A stretch of 64,000 bases of DNA, taken from assembly GCF_910593845.1 (NCBI RefSeq), contig NZ_CAJVAS010000027.1:1-64000 (forward strand). The letters run 5' to 3'. The DNA comes from Paenibacillus solanacearum (lineage in GTDB: Bacteria > Bacillota > Bacilli > Paenibacillales > NBRC-103111). Both the position numbers and the translations under genes were made by a program. The notes beneath the pieces were generated by a model. That model saw only the letters and a list, made by a program, of their open reading frames with translations. It was not told where the DNA came from and made no database searches. Below, in pieces: positions 1-8,627 of the stretch (position 1 is its first letter; the number at the start of each line of letters is the position of its first letter).

Positions 1-142
1 AGGTTCCTAGCTAGTCAATATGGACTTAAAACGCTCTTGTAATCTGCATGCACATGAATGACGAACATCGGAAAGCCGTATGAGGGAAAACCTCACGTAC
101 GGTTTGATGAGGAGGGGCAGATTTCTCTGCCCTTTACTCTAG
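1..142 (+). mobile_element. 3' end of a group II intron (domains V and VI)
   Basis: Positions 72-105 fold as a group II intron domain V. AGCCGTA (74-80) pairs with TACGGTT (98-104), with the catalytic AGC triad at the base opposite GTT. A two-base bulge CG (96-97) follows, then TGAGG (81-85) pairs with CCTCA (91-95), capped by a GAAAA loop. Domain VI follows: GGGCAG (115-120) pairs with CTGCCC (127-132), then CTTTACTCTA with a candidate branch-point A at 136. The intron should end near 140-142. The rest of the intron, including any reverse transcriptase, would lie left of the window. The exact 3' splice point is uncertain. Confidence 0.8.
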
Positions 143-212
143 AACGCTTGCATAGTTTTCAACAATTCCGGTCAAATTAACAGCAATATACGTTAAGTGT
201 CCTGAATTTTAG

Positions 213-218
213 TATGAT
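213..218 (+). promoter_or_regulatory. Candidate -10 box of the sugar operon
   Basis: TATGAT lies 64 bases before the chosen TTG start of the AraC gene. No good -35 hexamer is visible at the right spacing (CGTTAA at 191-196 is the nearest), as expected of an activator-dependent promoter. Assignment is by eye. Confidence 0.35.
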
Positions 219-227
219 ATCGTGTTA

Positions 228-242
228 ATGGAAACGCAAACA
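228..242 (+). promoter_or_regulatory. Candidate cre site (CcpA)
   Basis: ATGGAAACGCAAACA matches every fixed position of the Bacillus cre consensus WTGNAANCGNWNNCW. It sits just downstream of the candidate -10 at 213-218, where CcpA binding would block transcription. This fits carbon catabolite repression of the following sugar-uptake operon. Confidence 0.55.
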
Positions 243-281
243 AGATTGTTCTTTTCGCTTTTCATGAAGGGGGGTGTCCTC

Positions 282-1145
282 TTGATTATTCATACTCCCA
301 CCAATCTTGCTCTCCGGCAGCTTGGGATTTATGTCAGGGCGGACGCGGACGACTGGCAGTACAGCTGGCCGGTTCACACCCATGAAGGGGTCGAAATTTA
401 TTATTTCATACGCGGAAATGCAAACTACATCATTGGGGAAAATATTTACGATTTATCTCCCGGCGACATGCTTCTTTTTCACGGAAGCACGATCCATCGG
501 GTCAATCCCTCCAAGGATGTGCCGTACATCCGCAGTTATGTGAATTTCACGCCGTCCTTCTTGCGAGAGCAGGTGTCCGGCGATATGTTCGGGAAGCTGA
601 TGTCCTTGTTCGAATCGCCGAACGGGATGTTAATTCACTGGACGCCGGAGGAGCGCGAGGAAATGGAGACGTATTTCCGGTCGATCCATCGCGAGAATGA
701 ACGGGAATCATTCGGTTACGAGCTGATACTCAAGACGTTTCTAATTCAACTGCTGGTGGCTGTATATCGAAAGTCCAAACGCTTGCACGAAATTGCTCCC
801 GCGCAGCAGCAATCGAACAGTCAGGCGAACGTTCGCCGTATTTTACAATATATCAATCAGCATTATACGGAAAACTTTTCGCTGATGGAGCTGTCCAAGG
901 AGCTTCACCTGAGCAAATATTATATTTGCCACTGCTTCAAAGAAGTAACCGGATACACGATCAATAACTATTTGACGAGCAAACGCATCGAGGAAGCGAA
1001 GAAGATGCTGGTTACGACGGACGAGCCGGTCGGACTCATCTCCGAGAGGCTGGGGTTCAATACGGCGGTGCATTTCAGCCGCTCATTCAAAAAGTACGCC
1101 GGGATGTCGCCGCAGCAGTACCGCAAGCACGGTGTCGGACCGTAA
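282..1145 (+). CDS. AraC family transcriptional regulator (cupin sensor)
   Basis: The protein has 287 residues. The N-terminal half is a cupin-type sugar-sensing domain (HTHEGVEIYYFIRG, then SPGDMLLFHGSTIHRV). The C-terminal 100 residues are a double helix-turn-helix of the AraC type (LMELSKELHLSKYYICHCFK, ending in the family signature GFNTAVHFSRSFKKYAGMSP). I chose the TTG at 282 because AAGGGGGG precedes it by 7 bases; an upstream in-frame ATG at 222 has no ribosome binding site and would place the cre site inside the gene. The gene ends 43 bases before the sugar-binding protein gene, so it is probably the first gene of the operon and its local activator. Ligand unknown. Confidence 0.9.
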   Translation: MIIHTPTNLALRQLGIYVRADADDWQYSWPVHTHEGVEIYYFIRGNANYIIGENIYDLSPGDMLLFHGSTIHRVNPSKDVPYIRSYVNFTPSFLREQVSGDMFGKLMSLFESPNGMLIHWTPEEREEMETYFRSIHRENERESFGYELILKTFLIQLLVAVYRKSKRLHEIAPAQQQSNSQANVRRILQYINQHYTENFSLMELSKELHLSKYYICHCFKEVTGYTINNYLTSKRIEEAKKMLVTTDEPVGLISERLGFNTAVHFSRSFKKYAGMSPQQYRKHGVGP

Positions 1146-1188
1146 CGCTTACTTGCAGCTACGAAACTTACGAAAAGGGGCAGAGAAA

Positions 1189-2481
1189 ATGAAAAAAGCT
1201 ACGAAAATCGTCTCCATCGCGATGGTGCTCGTGTTGATGGCGCTCATGTCGATCGCTTGCGCGAAGAAGGAACCGGGCACAGGCGCGGCGGGCGGCCAAA
1301 AAAATGTAACGCTGGATTTCGTCTGGTTCTCGGACGGAAATGAAGGCGATATCATGAAGGGCATTATTAAAGAATACGAAGCGAAAAACGCGAACGTGAA
1401 AGTCAATATGATCGAAGTGCCTTACAAAGATTTGTCCACCAAGCTGAAGACGATGATCTCTGGCGGCAAGCCGCCGGCACTGGCCCGGATCAGCACAACG
1501 GAGCTTGGCGCGTTTGCGAACCAAGCGGTAGACCTCGGCGCAAGCAACGGCGGCGTGGAGACGTATACGGCGCAATTTATCGATTCTCTGAAGCCGTATT
1601 ACGTGGTCAACAACAAAGCGATTGCCGCTCCGATGGACGTTACGGCCAACGGGCTCCTGTACAACAAAACGCTGTTCGACAAAGCGGGCGTGAAAGTGCC
1701 GACATCGCCTGACGCAGTATGGACGTGGGACGAGTTCTCCGCGGCAATGAAGCAGGTCATGGAAAAAGGCGGAGCCAAATACGGGCTCGTATGGGATTTG
1801 ACGCCGCATCGCTGGTCGACGCTGCTGTATCAGTTGGGCGGCAGAATGATCAGTCCGGACGGAACGAAAGCGGCGATCAACAACGAAGCGGGCGTGCAGG
1901 CGGCCGAATATTTCAAAAAGCTGCATAACGACGGCATTATCCCGGTATCCGTATGGCTCGGCGGGGAAAACCCGAACAATCTGTTCCGTACAGGGACGGT
2001 GGCAGCGCACTTCGCAGGAAACTGGATGATCAGCAACTATAAAGACATTACGAACTTCGAGTGGGGCGTAACGTACATGCCGAAAGGCAAAGTGCGCTCT
2101 TCGGTACCAGGCGGAAAATTCGCCATGGCGTTCCAAAAAACCGGCGTTGAAAAAGAAGCGACCGACTTCATCAATTACATTACAACCAAAGAAGTGAACT
2201 CGAAATACAACAAGGAAGCATTGTTCTTAAGCCCGCGCAAAGACAGCGCGAAGCTCGACTACGCGTTCGGCAAAGAAATGATGGAAGTGTTCTCGAACGA
2301 GCTGAACAATACGGTCCCTGCCGCAGCCGAAGACTGGTCCAAGCAGACGATCGTGCCGAAATTCAGCAATGATTTGAAGACGACGCTGATGGAAGTCATT
2401 GCGGGTAAAACGACCGCGAAAGACGGTATGGATAAAGTCGCCAAAGTGATCGACAAAGCGATCGCCGACGAGAAGAAATAA
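1189..2481 (+). CDS. ABC sugar transporter, solute-binding lipoprotein (family 1)
   Basis: The 430-residue protein starts with a lipoprotein signal: positive n-region, hydrophobic core, and lipobox SIAC with the lipidated Cys at 24. The body is a family 1 extracellular binding protein (VTLDFVWFSDGNEGD near the mature N-terminus; GLLYNKTLFDKAGV; FAGNWMI), the class that delivers oligosaccharides or glycosides to MalFG-type permeases. The ATG at 1189 is used because an AGGGG site precedes it; an in-frame start at 1132 would overlap the regulator. Two permease genes follow directly. No ATPase gene is present, so the importer probably uses a shared MsmX-type ATPase encoded elsewhere, as is common in Bacilli. 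Confidence 0.9.
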   Translation: MKKATKIVSIAMVLVLMALMSIACAKKEPGTGAAGGQKNVTLDFVWFSDGNEGDIMKGIIKEYEAKNANVKVNMIEVPYKDLSTKLKTMISGGKPPALARISTTELGAFANQAVDLGASNGGVETYTAQFIDSLKPYYVVNNKAIAAPMDVTANGLLYNKTLFDKAGVKVPTSPDAVWTWDEFSAAMKQVMEKGGAKYGLVWDLTPHRWSTLLYQLGGRMISPDGTKAAINNEAGVQAAEYFKKLHNDGIIPVSVWLGGENPNNLFRTGTVAAHFAGNWMISNYKDITNFEWGVTYMPKGKVRSSVPGGKFAMAFQKTGVEKEATDFINYITTKEVNSKYNKEALFLSPRKDSAKLDYAFGKEMMEVFSNELNNTVPAAAEDWSKQTIVPKFSNDLKTTLMEVIAGKTTAKDGMDKVAKVIDKAIADEKK

Positions 2482-2495
2482 CTTGATTCCAAGGG

Positions 2496-2529
2496 CGCTG
2501 CCGGGGTGAACCGGCAGCGGCCGGTTTTT
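2496..2529 (+). terminator. Intercistronic hairpin between binding protein and permease genes
   Basis: CGCTGCCGG (2496-2504) pairs perfectly with CCGGCAGCG (2511-2519), and GCCGGTTTTTC follows. The 9-bp stem between binding-protein and permease genes probably gives partial termination or 3' end protection, so that the binding protein is made in excess of the permeases. Confidence 0.65.
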
Positions 2530-2563
2530 CACCGACATTTGCTGCCGGAAAGGAGAGTACCTG

Positions 2564-3466
2564 ATGTCTGCGCAAGCTCCAGCATCCAAGGCGATAAAGA
2601 AGCGGCGGGACCATAAGATGGGCGCCATTCCTTACTTTTTTGTTTTGCCCAACTTTTTGATCTTCTCCATTTTCATTGTCGTCCCGACCATTATCGGTTT
2701 TGTTTATTCGTTTCATGAGTACGACGGGCTCAACCCGATGGAGTTTATCGGCTTTGACAACTACAAAGAAATCGTAACGAACGGAGAGTTTTGGACCGCG
2801 CTCGGGAAAACGGCGCTGTACGCGCTGGTCGTCGTACCGTCGATTTATTGCTTGTCTCTCGCCGTAGCGATGATGCTCATTCAGCAAATCCGGGCCAAGG
2901 GACTGTTCCGCGCCGTCTTTTATTGGCCGACCATGATTTCCTACATCATCGTAGGTTTGACGTGGAAATGGATTTTTGGCGATTTCGGGGTGTTGAACTA
3001 TGTGATGACGCTCATCGGCGTTGAGCCGGTTCATTTTTTATCGGATTCCTTGTTTGCCAACGTTTCGGTCATTATTGCTACCGTATGGTCGCGTCTCGGC
3101 TTTTTCATGGTTATTTTCATGGCGGGCCTGCAGGCGATCCCAACCGACTTTTACGAAGCGGCGAGATTGGACGGCGCTTCTAAGCCGCGCGTATTCTGGA
3201 ATATTACGCTGCCGCTGCTTAAGCCGACAACGGTGCTTGTCGTCATGCTGTCGCTGATCGACGCATTCAAGGCTTACCCGCTGCTGTTCGCCCTGACGGG
3301 CGGCGGACCGGGCAAAGAGACGACGTATATCGTGCAGTACATTTACGAAACCGGCTTTGTGAAGCAAGAGCTCGGCATGGCCAGCGCGATGTCCATCCTG
3401 CTGTTTATTCTGATCTCGCTGTTCACGGTCGCGCAGTTCAAATTATCGAAGGGAGGCGACAATTAA
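2564..3466 (+). CDS. ABC sugar transporter permease, MalF/UgpA type
   Basis: The protein has 300 residues and about six membrane segments, the first near residues 20-45. The EAA loop that docks the ATPase is present in the C-terminal third (FYEAARLDGASKPRVFWNIT, with the conserved G and the following LP). The gene has a good GGAAAGGAG site before its ATG and is followed after one base by the second permease gene, so translation of the pair is likely coupled. It acts in the cytoplasmic membrane as one half of the importer channel. Substrate is inferred from context only. Confidence 0.9.
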   Translation: MSAQAPASKAIKKRRDHKMGAIPYFFVLPNFLIFSIFIVVPTIIGFVYSFHEYDGLNPMEFIGFDNYKEIVTNGEFWTALGKTALYALVVVPSIYCLSLAVAMMLIQQIRAKGLFRAVFYWPTMISYIIVGLTWKWIFGDFGVLNYVMTLIGVEPVHFLSDSLFANVSVIIATVWSRLGFFMVIFMAGLQAIPTDFYEAARLDGASKPRVFWNITLPLLKPTTVLVVMLSLIDAFKAYPLLFALTGGGPGKETTYIVQYIYETGFVKQELGMASAMSILLFILISLFTVAQFKLSKGGDN

Positions 3467-3467
3467 C

Positions 3468-4289
3468 ATGGAATTGAAATCTTCCGCGAAAGTCACCTTG
3501 TATATTGTATTAATCGTCATGGCGGCGTTATGGTTATTTCCTGTTCTTTGGATCGTCATCTCTTCGTTCAAGACGAACAACGACTTGTACAGCTTCCCGC
3601 CGCGGTTTTGGCCGCAGCCGATTACCTTTGAGCACTTTACCGATGCCTTTGCCAAAGGCAACTTCGGCCGCTATTTCATGAACAGCGCCATCGTGACGAT
3701 CAGCTCGACGATTTTGCTGCTCGTCATTAACTCGATGGCCGGGTTCGCGCTCGCCAAATATCGATTCAAGGGCGATATGCTGCTGCTGGTCGGCTTCATC
3801 TCCACCTTGATGATTCCGCTTGAAGTCATTATGATCCCGATCTTTAAGGTGCTCAGCACCTTGGGCATGTATAACACGTTGTGGGCGCTGATCATTCCGC
3901 CGGCGGCGACGCCGACAGGGGTCTTCCTGATCCGGCAATATTTGCTCACCGTACCGGACGAGCTGCTCGAAGCGGCCCGGATGGACGGGGCGTCGGAATG
4001 GCGCATTTATTCGCAGCTGATCCTGCCGATGTGCAAACCGATCCTGGCGGTGCTCGCCATCTTCTCGTTCATGTGGCGTTGGGACGACTTCCTGTGGCCG
4101 CTGATCGGGATTAGCGATCCGTCTCTGTATACGATTCAGCTGGCGCTGTCCAACTTTATCGGGGAATACAATGTGGACTGGGGCAGTCTGCTGGCGATGT
4201 CCGTCATTACGATGATTCCGGTGCTTGTCGTGTTTCTCGTATTCCAGCGGCAGTTCGTCAGCGGCATGGTGACGTCCGGAATGAAATAA
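3468..4289 (+). CDS. ABC sugar transporter permease, MalG/UgpE type
   Basis: The protein has 273 residues with six predicted membrane segments, the first at about residues 10-30. The EAA motif reads LLEAARMDGASEWRIYSQLI, followed by LP. The short N-terminal tail and single periplasmic segment are typical of the MalG partner. The gene begins directly after the first permease stop. A strong terminator follows at 4305-4354, so this may be the last gene of the transporter transcript, with glpK transcribed by read-through or from its own promoter. Confidence 0.9.
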   Translation: MELKSSAKVTLYIVLIVMAALWLFPVLWIVISSFKTNNDLYSFPPRFWPQPITFEHFTDAFAKGNFGRYFMNSAIVTISSTILLLVINSMAGFALAKYRFKGDMLLLVGFISTLMIPLEVIMIPIFKVLSTLGMYNTLWALIIPPAATPTGVFLIRQYLLTVPDELLEAARMDGASEWRIYSQLILPMCKPILAVLAIFSFMWRWDDFLWPLIGISDPSLYTIQLALSNFIGEYNVDWGSLLAMSVITMIPVLVVFLVFQRQFVSGMVTSGMK

Positions 4290-4304
4290 TGGAATGAACC
4301 TGTT

Positions 4305-4354
4305 CCCTTCAATTACAGTGACCCGGATTTGTCTCTGTCGCTGAAGGGATTTTT
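4305..4354 (+). terminator. Rho-independent terminator after permease genes
   Basis: CCCTT and CAGTGAC pair with GTCGCTG and AAGGG around an internal bulge and an apical loop, followed by ATTTTTC. It separates the permease genes from glpK. Confidence 0.75.
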
Positions 4355-4435
4355 CATAACAAACGGTTCATCCGAGTCACCAATGGATCTTCGCCGAAAA
4401 GGCGAGAGCCTGTCTACGTAAGGGAGTTTTGCGGA

Positions 4436-5923
4436 ATGAAATCATTTATTCTTTCCATAGATCAAGGAACGACCAGTTCGCGGGCGATCCTGTTTAACCG
4501 CGACAGCGAAATCGTATTTGCGGCGCAGCGAGAATTTACGCAGCATTACCCGCAGCCGGGCTGGGTGGAGCATGATGCGGAAGAAATATGGCAGTCGGTT
4601 CAGGCGGTGGTCGCCTCCGCTCTGGAAGGAGCGGGCGTCCGCCCGGACCAGATCGCGGCGATCGGGATCACGAACCAGCGCGAAACGACGGTCGTCTGGG
4701 ACAAGCAGACCGGCAAGCCGGTATATCGCGCAATCGTATGGCAATCCCGGCAAACTGCACCGATCTGCGAGCGATTGAAGGAGCAGGGCTGGCAGAAGAG
4801 CATCCAGGAGAAGACCGGCCTGCTCATCGATCCGTATTTCTCGGCGACGAAGATCGCGTGGATGCTGGACGAAGTGCCGGGAGTCCGGGAGCGGGCGGAG
4901 CACGGCGAGCTGCTGCTCGGCACGATCGACACGTGGCTGATCTGGAAGCTGACCGGCGGCCGCGTCCATGTGACGGACTACTCTAACGCTTCCCGCACGA
5001 TGCTGTTCGATATTCGCCGGCTGCAATGGGACGAGCAGCTTCTCGAGCTTCTGCGCATTCCGGAATCGATGCTGCCGCAAGTCCGCCCGTCATCCTGCGT
5101 GTACGGCATGACGGACCGGGCGCTGTTCGGCGAAGAGATCGCCATCGCCGGAGCGGCGGGCGATCAGCAGGCGGCGCTGTTCGGGCAGGCGTGCTTCGAG
5201 AAGGGGATGGCCAAGAACACGTACGGCACCGGCTGCTTCATGCTGATGAACACCGGAGATCAGGCGGTGAGCTCGAAGCACGGCCTGCTCACGACGATCG
5301 CCTGGGGCGTCGGCGACCGGGTGGAATACGCGCTGGAGGGCAGTATCTTCGTCGCGGGCTCGGCCGTCCAGTGGCTGCGCGACGGCCTCCGCATGATTGA
5401 GCATGCGGCAGAGAGCGAAGCGCTGGCCGCCGGCGTCGAGTCGACCGACGGCGTGTATGTCGTGCCGGCGCTCGTCGGGCTGGGCACGCCGTACTGGGAC
5501 AGCGAAGTGCGAGGCGCCGTATTCGGCCTCACCCGCGGCACGACGAAGGAGCACTTCATCCGGGCGACGCTGGAGGCGCTCGCCTACCAGACGAAGGACG
5601 TGCTCGCGGTGATGGAAGAGGACGCGGGCATTGCTTTGAACGGGCTGCGCGTGGACGGTGGCGCGGTCCGCAATAGCTTCCTGATGCAGTTCCAGAGCGA
5701 CATGCTGGATGTGCCCGTCGACCGCCCGGTAATCAACGAGACGACCGCACTGGGCGCAGCTTACCTCGCCGGTCTGGCCGTCGGCTATTGGGCCGATCAG
5801 AACGATATTGCGGCGCAGTGGAAAGTCGACCGGACGTTCGTTCCGCAAATGGACGACGCCAAGCGGCGTACCTTGTACGACGGATGGAAAAAAGCCGTGC
5901 ATGCGGCACGCGCTTTTAAATAA
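4436..5923 (+). CDS. glpK: Glycerol kinase
   Basis: The 495-residue protein has the usual family length and phosphorylates glycerol to glycerol 3-phosphate with ATP. It shows the FGGY-kinase N-terminal phosphate loop (DQGTTSSRA, residues 9-17), GITNQRETT, the GTIDTWLIWKLTGG region, and the nucleotide-binding stretch AGAAGDQQAALFGQ (239-251) followed by NTYGTGCFMLMNTG. In PTS-controlled glycerol kinases of Firmicutes an HPr-phosphorylated His lies just before the AGDQQAALFG block, in a YHFFG-like context; here the aligned residues read RALFG (228-232), so that His seems absent. The gene lies between sugar importer genes and a GH31 glycosidase, and no glpF or glpD is nearby, which suggests glycerol released from a glycoside. 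Confidence 0.95.
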   Translation: MKSFILSIDQGTTSSRAILFNRDSEIVFAAQREFTQHYPQPGWVEHDAEEIWQSVQAVVASALEGAGVRPDQIAAIGITNQRETTVVWDKQTGKPVYRAIVWQSRQTAPICERLKEQGWQKSIQEKTGLLIDPYFSATKIAWMLDEVPGVRERAEHGELLLGTIDTWLIWKLTGGRVHVTDYSNASRTMLFDIRRLQWDEQLLELLRIPESMLPQVRPSSCVYGMTDRALFGEEIAIAGAAGDQQAALFGQACFEKGMAKNTYGTGCFMLMNTGDQAVSSKHGLLTTIAWGVGDRVEYALEGSIFVAGSAVQWLRDGLRMIEHAAESEALAAGVESTDGVYVVPALVGLGTPYWDSEVRGAVFGLTRGTTKEHFIRATLEALAYQTKDVLAVMEEDAGIALNGLRVDGGAVRNSFLMQFQSDMLDVPVDRPVINETTALGAAYLAGLAVGYWADQNDIAAQWKVDRTFVPQMDDAKRRTLYDGWKKAVHAARAFK

Positions 5924-5949
5924 ACGGATTGGAATCATGGAGGGACATC

Positions 5950-8439
5950 ATGGAAGTGAGCAGCAAGTTACTGCAAGCGGAACAACATAGCCATTATTTG
6001 GACTTGACTACTGATGCGGCCAAATATCGCATCTATCTAATGAACGACCACATCGTGCGCATCCGGTGCACGTTCGACGAGCAGTTCGACGACGAAGCGT
6101 CGTACGCGCTCGCGATGACCGCGTGGGATGACAAGATGGACGGCATGATCGAAGATCGCCGCCGCGTAGAGGCGCTGCCGGCGCAGGTTGAGGACTTGGG
6201 ACATAGCTTGCTGCTGCGTACGGCCCAGCTGCGCATTATCGTGCACAAGCAGCCGTTCGCCATTGGTATTACCGACCTGCAGGGCCGCGTGCTGCACGAA
6301 GACTTGAAGGAGCGGCCGCATGTCAAAGACAACCATGGGCGGCTGTATCATTATTCATGCTTGAACGATGCGGATCATTATTACGGCTTCGGCGAGAAGA
6401 GCGGCTACCTGAACAAAAAGAAGAGAAGGCTGCGGATGCACAACGTCGATACGATCGGCTATGATTCGGAGCATACCGACCCGTTGTACAAGCATATTCC
6501 GTTCTACATTAAATTCAACGGTGAGACGCAGGCCGCTACAGGGCTGTTTTACCATAACTCGCATGATTCGGTGTTCGACATGGGCTGCGAACGAAGCGGT
6601 TACTGGAACAAGTACAGTTATTTTTGCGCGGACGGCGGAGAGCTCGATCTCTTCTTCATGTACGGGCCGGACATCAAGGATGTCATTCGCCATTACACCG
6701 ATCTAACCGGCAAAACGATCATGCCGACCCGCTATTCGCTCGGCTATATGGGCTCCACGATGTACTACACGGAGCTGGACCGCGATGCGGACAAGGCGAT
6801 CTTGAACTTCGTGGACAAATGCAAGGCGGAAGGGATCCCGTGCGACGGATTCTTCATGTCCTCCGGCTACACGACGGGCGAGGACGGCAAGCGGTACGTG
6901 TTCAACTGGAATCACGACCGGTTCCCCGACCCGCGGGCGTTCATCGCTCAAATGCGGGAGAAGGGCGTCGCGCTCGCGCCCAACATTAAACCGGGCATGC
7001 TGCTTACGCATCCGCTGTATGCCAAGTTCGACAAAGCCGATGCCTACGTCAAGGACGCCGCGGGGGACAAGTCGGAGACCGACCGCTACTGGGGCGGGCA
7101 GGCTTCCTTCGTCGACTTCACAAGCCCTGCGGGGCGGCAGCTGTGGAAAGAGCATTTGAAATCATCGTTCATCGAACTCGGCGTTACCTCAATCTGGAAC
7201 GACAACAACGAGTATGAAATCAACAATCCCGATGCGCTGTGCGCGTTTGAAGGCGAGAAGAAAGAAATCAGCGCTGTGCGGCCGATCATGCCGAACCTGA
7301 TGGCGCAAATGGCGAAGGAAGCGATCGCCGAAGCGGCCCCGAACACGAGACCGTATATCGTCAACCGCGCCGGATTTGCCGGCATTCAGCGGTATGCGCA
7401 AACGTGGGCGGGCGACAACAACACGAGCTGGCACAGCTTGAAGTTCAATGTGCCGGTTATGCTCGGCATGGGCTTGTCCGGCGTGGCGAACCAGGGCTGT
7501 GACATCGGCGGCTTCTTCGGCCCGGCGCCGGAACCGGAGCTGTTCGTGCGCTGGGTGCAGAACGGTATTTTCCAGCCGCGGTTCTCCATCCATTCGTGCA
7601 ATACCGATAATACCGTCACCGAGCCGTGGATGTACCCTTCTTATACGAAGTACATTCGCGAGGCGATCCGGCTTCGCTATCAGCTGGTGCCGTACTTCTA
7701 CTCCTTGCTGCATGAAGCTTCCGTGGAAGGCTCGCCGGTGATGCGGCCGATGGTGTACGAGTTCCAGAACGACCCGCGCACGTGGGAAGAGAGCTTCGAC
7801 TTCATGCTCGGCGGCTCGATTCTCGTCGCCAACGTGCTGGAGCAAGGCGCGAAGACGAGGAGCGTATATTTGCCGCAGGGCAGCGAATGGATCAACTGGT
7901 ACACGCGGGAGCGGCATGCCGGAGGCCAAACGATCGAGCTGGACGTGTCGCTCGATTCGATTCCGATGTTCCTTCGCTCAGGGGCGATCGTTCCGCTCGC
8001 GCCAGGCTTGCAGAACATCCAGAACGATCGGGTAGAGGAGCTGCGCTTGCTGATCGAACCGTCGGAGAACGCGAGCTTCGTGCTGTATGAGGACGACGGC
8101 GTAACGAACAATTACAAGACCGGCGATTATTTGAAAACGACGATCCAGGTCGAGTCCGGTCGGGAAACGACCCTTTCGTTCCGGCGTGAGGGGACGTATG
8201 CGAGCAGCGTTCAATCGGTCGTCATCGAGCTGCTGTGCAAGGAGATTGCCCCTGTACAGGTCATGCTGCAGGGCCGGAAGCTTCCGATGTTTCTCGATCC
8301 GCAGGTGTGGGCGGCGGCAGAGGAAGGCTGGTACTACGATCTGGAGCTGAGAACGGCGAAGATCAAGTATGGCAGCGGCGTCGAGGCGGATGACAAGGTT
8401 GGCGTCCGCTTCGACGTGAAAGATTTGATCTCCATTTAA
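5950..8439 (+). CDS. Glycoside hydrolase family 31 (alpha-glycosidase)
   Basis: The protein has 829 residues and no signal peptide, so it acts in the cytoplasm on imported substrate. An N-terminal beta-sandwich is followed by the TIM barrel. The catalytic nucleophile is Asp 418 in WNDNNEYEI and the acid/base is Asp 489 in TWAGDNNTSW. Family hallmarks also include GYMGSTMYYTE, DGFFMSSGY and GCDIGGFFG. The nucleophile motif is WNDNNE rather than the WNDMNEP of maltases, so substrate specificity may differ from plain alpha-glucosidase. I chose the ATG at 5950 after GGAGGG; an in-frame ATG at 5929 lacks a site. It lies 26 bases after glpK and is very likely co-transcribed. Confidence 0.9.
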   Translation: MEVSSKLLQAEQHSHYLDLTTDAAKYRIYLMNDHIVRIRCTFDEQFDDEASYALAMTAWDDKMDGMIEDRRRVEALPAQVEDLGHSLLLRTAQLRIIVHKQPFAIGITDLQGRVLHEDLKERPHVKDNHGRLYHYSCLNDADHYYGFGEKSGYLNKKKRRLRMHNVDTIGYDSEHTDPLYKHIPFYIKFNGETQAATGLFYHNSHDSVFDMGCERSGYWNKYSYFCADGGELDLFFMYGPDIKDVIRHYTDLTGKTIMPTRYSLGYMGSTMYYTELDRDADKAILNFVDKCKAEGIPCDGFFMSSGYTTGEDGKRYVFNWNHDRFPDPRAFIAQMREKGVALAPNIKPGMLLTHPLYAKFDKADAYVKDAAGDKSETDRYWGGQASFVDFTSPAGRQLWKEHLKSSFIELGVTSIWNDNNEYEINNPDALCAFEGEKKEISAVRPIMPNLMAQMAKEAIAEAAPNTRPYIVNRAGFAGIQRYAQTWAGDNNTSWHSLKFNVPVMLGMGLSGVANQGCDIGGFFGPAPEPELFVRWVQNGIFQPRFSIHSCNTDNTVTEPWMYPSYTKYIREAIRLRYQLVPYFYSLLHEASVEGSPVMRPMVYEFQNDPRTWEESFDFMLGGSILVANVLEQGAKTRSVYLPQGSEWINWYTRERHAGGQTIELDVSLDSIPMFLRSGAIVPLAPGLQNIQNDRVEELRLLIEPSENASFVLYEDDGVTNNYKTGDYLKTTIQVESGRETTLSFRREGTYASSVQSVVIELLCKEIAPVQVMLQGRKLPMFLDPQVWAAAEEGWYYDLELRTAKIKYGSGVEADDKVGVRFDVKDLISI

Positions 8440-8500
8440 TCGCGGCGGAGAGAAGGAAACGGCTTGCAGGCCGGCCTTTGCTCCGAATGCAGAAGCGGCG

Positions 8501-8523
8501 AGGCACCCTTTGAGGTGCCTTTT
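8501..8523 (+). terminator. Rho-independent terminator after GH31 gene
   Basis: AGGCACC (8501-8507) pairs with GGTGCCT (8514-8520), then TTT. It closes the importer-glpK-GH31 cluster. Confidence 0.75.
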
Positions 8524-8584
8524 GCCATTTACGGGGGACATGCGAACCCATCATCTGTCAGATGGGCTCGGAGGCAATTTTTTG

Positions 8585-8590
8585 TATAAT
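8585..8590 (+). promoter_or_regulatory. -10 box for the LytS/LytT genes
   Basis: A perfect TATAAT lies 37 bases before the TTG start. No convincing -35 is present. A palindrome CCCATC-N8-GATGGG just upstream (about 8547-8566) could be an operator. Confidence 0.45.
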
Positions 8591-8627
8591 ACGTATAGAC
8601 AGGTCATAAGATGAGAAGGTGAATCGG

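Noticed and set aside
1168..2136. 322-codon open frame antisense to the binding-protein gene
   Set aside because: Arg/His/Phe-rich shadow without motifs; the plus-strand lipoprotein is certain.
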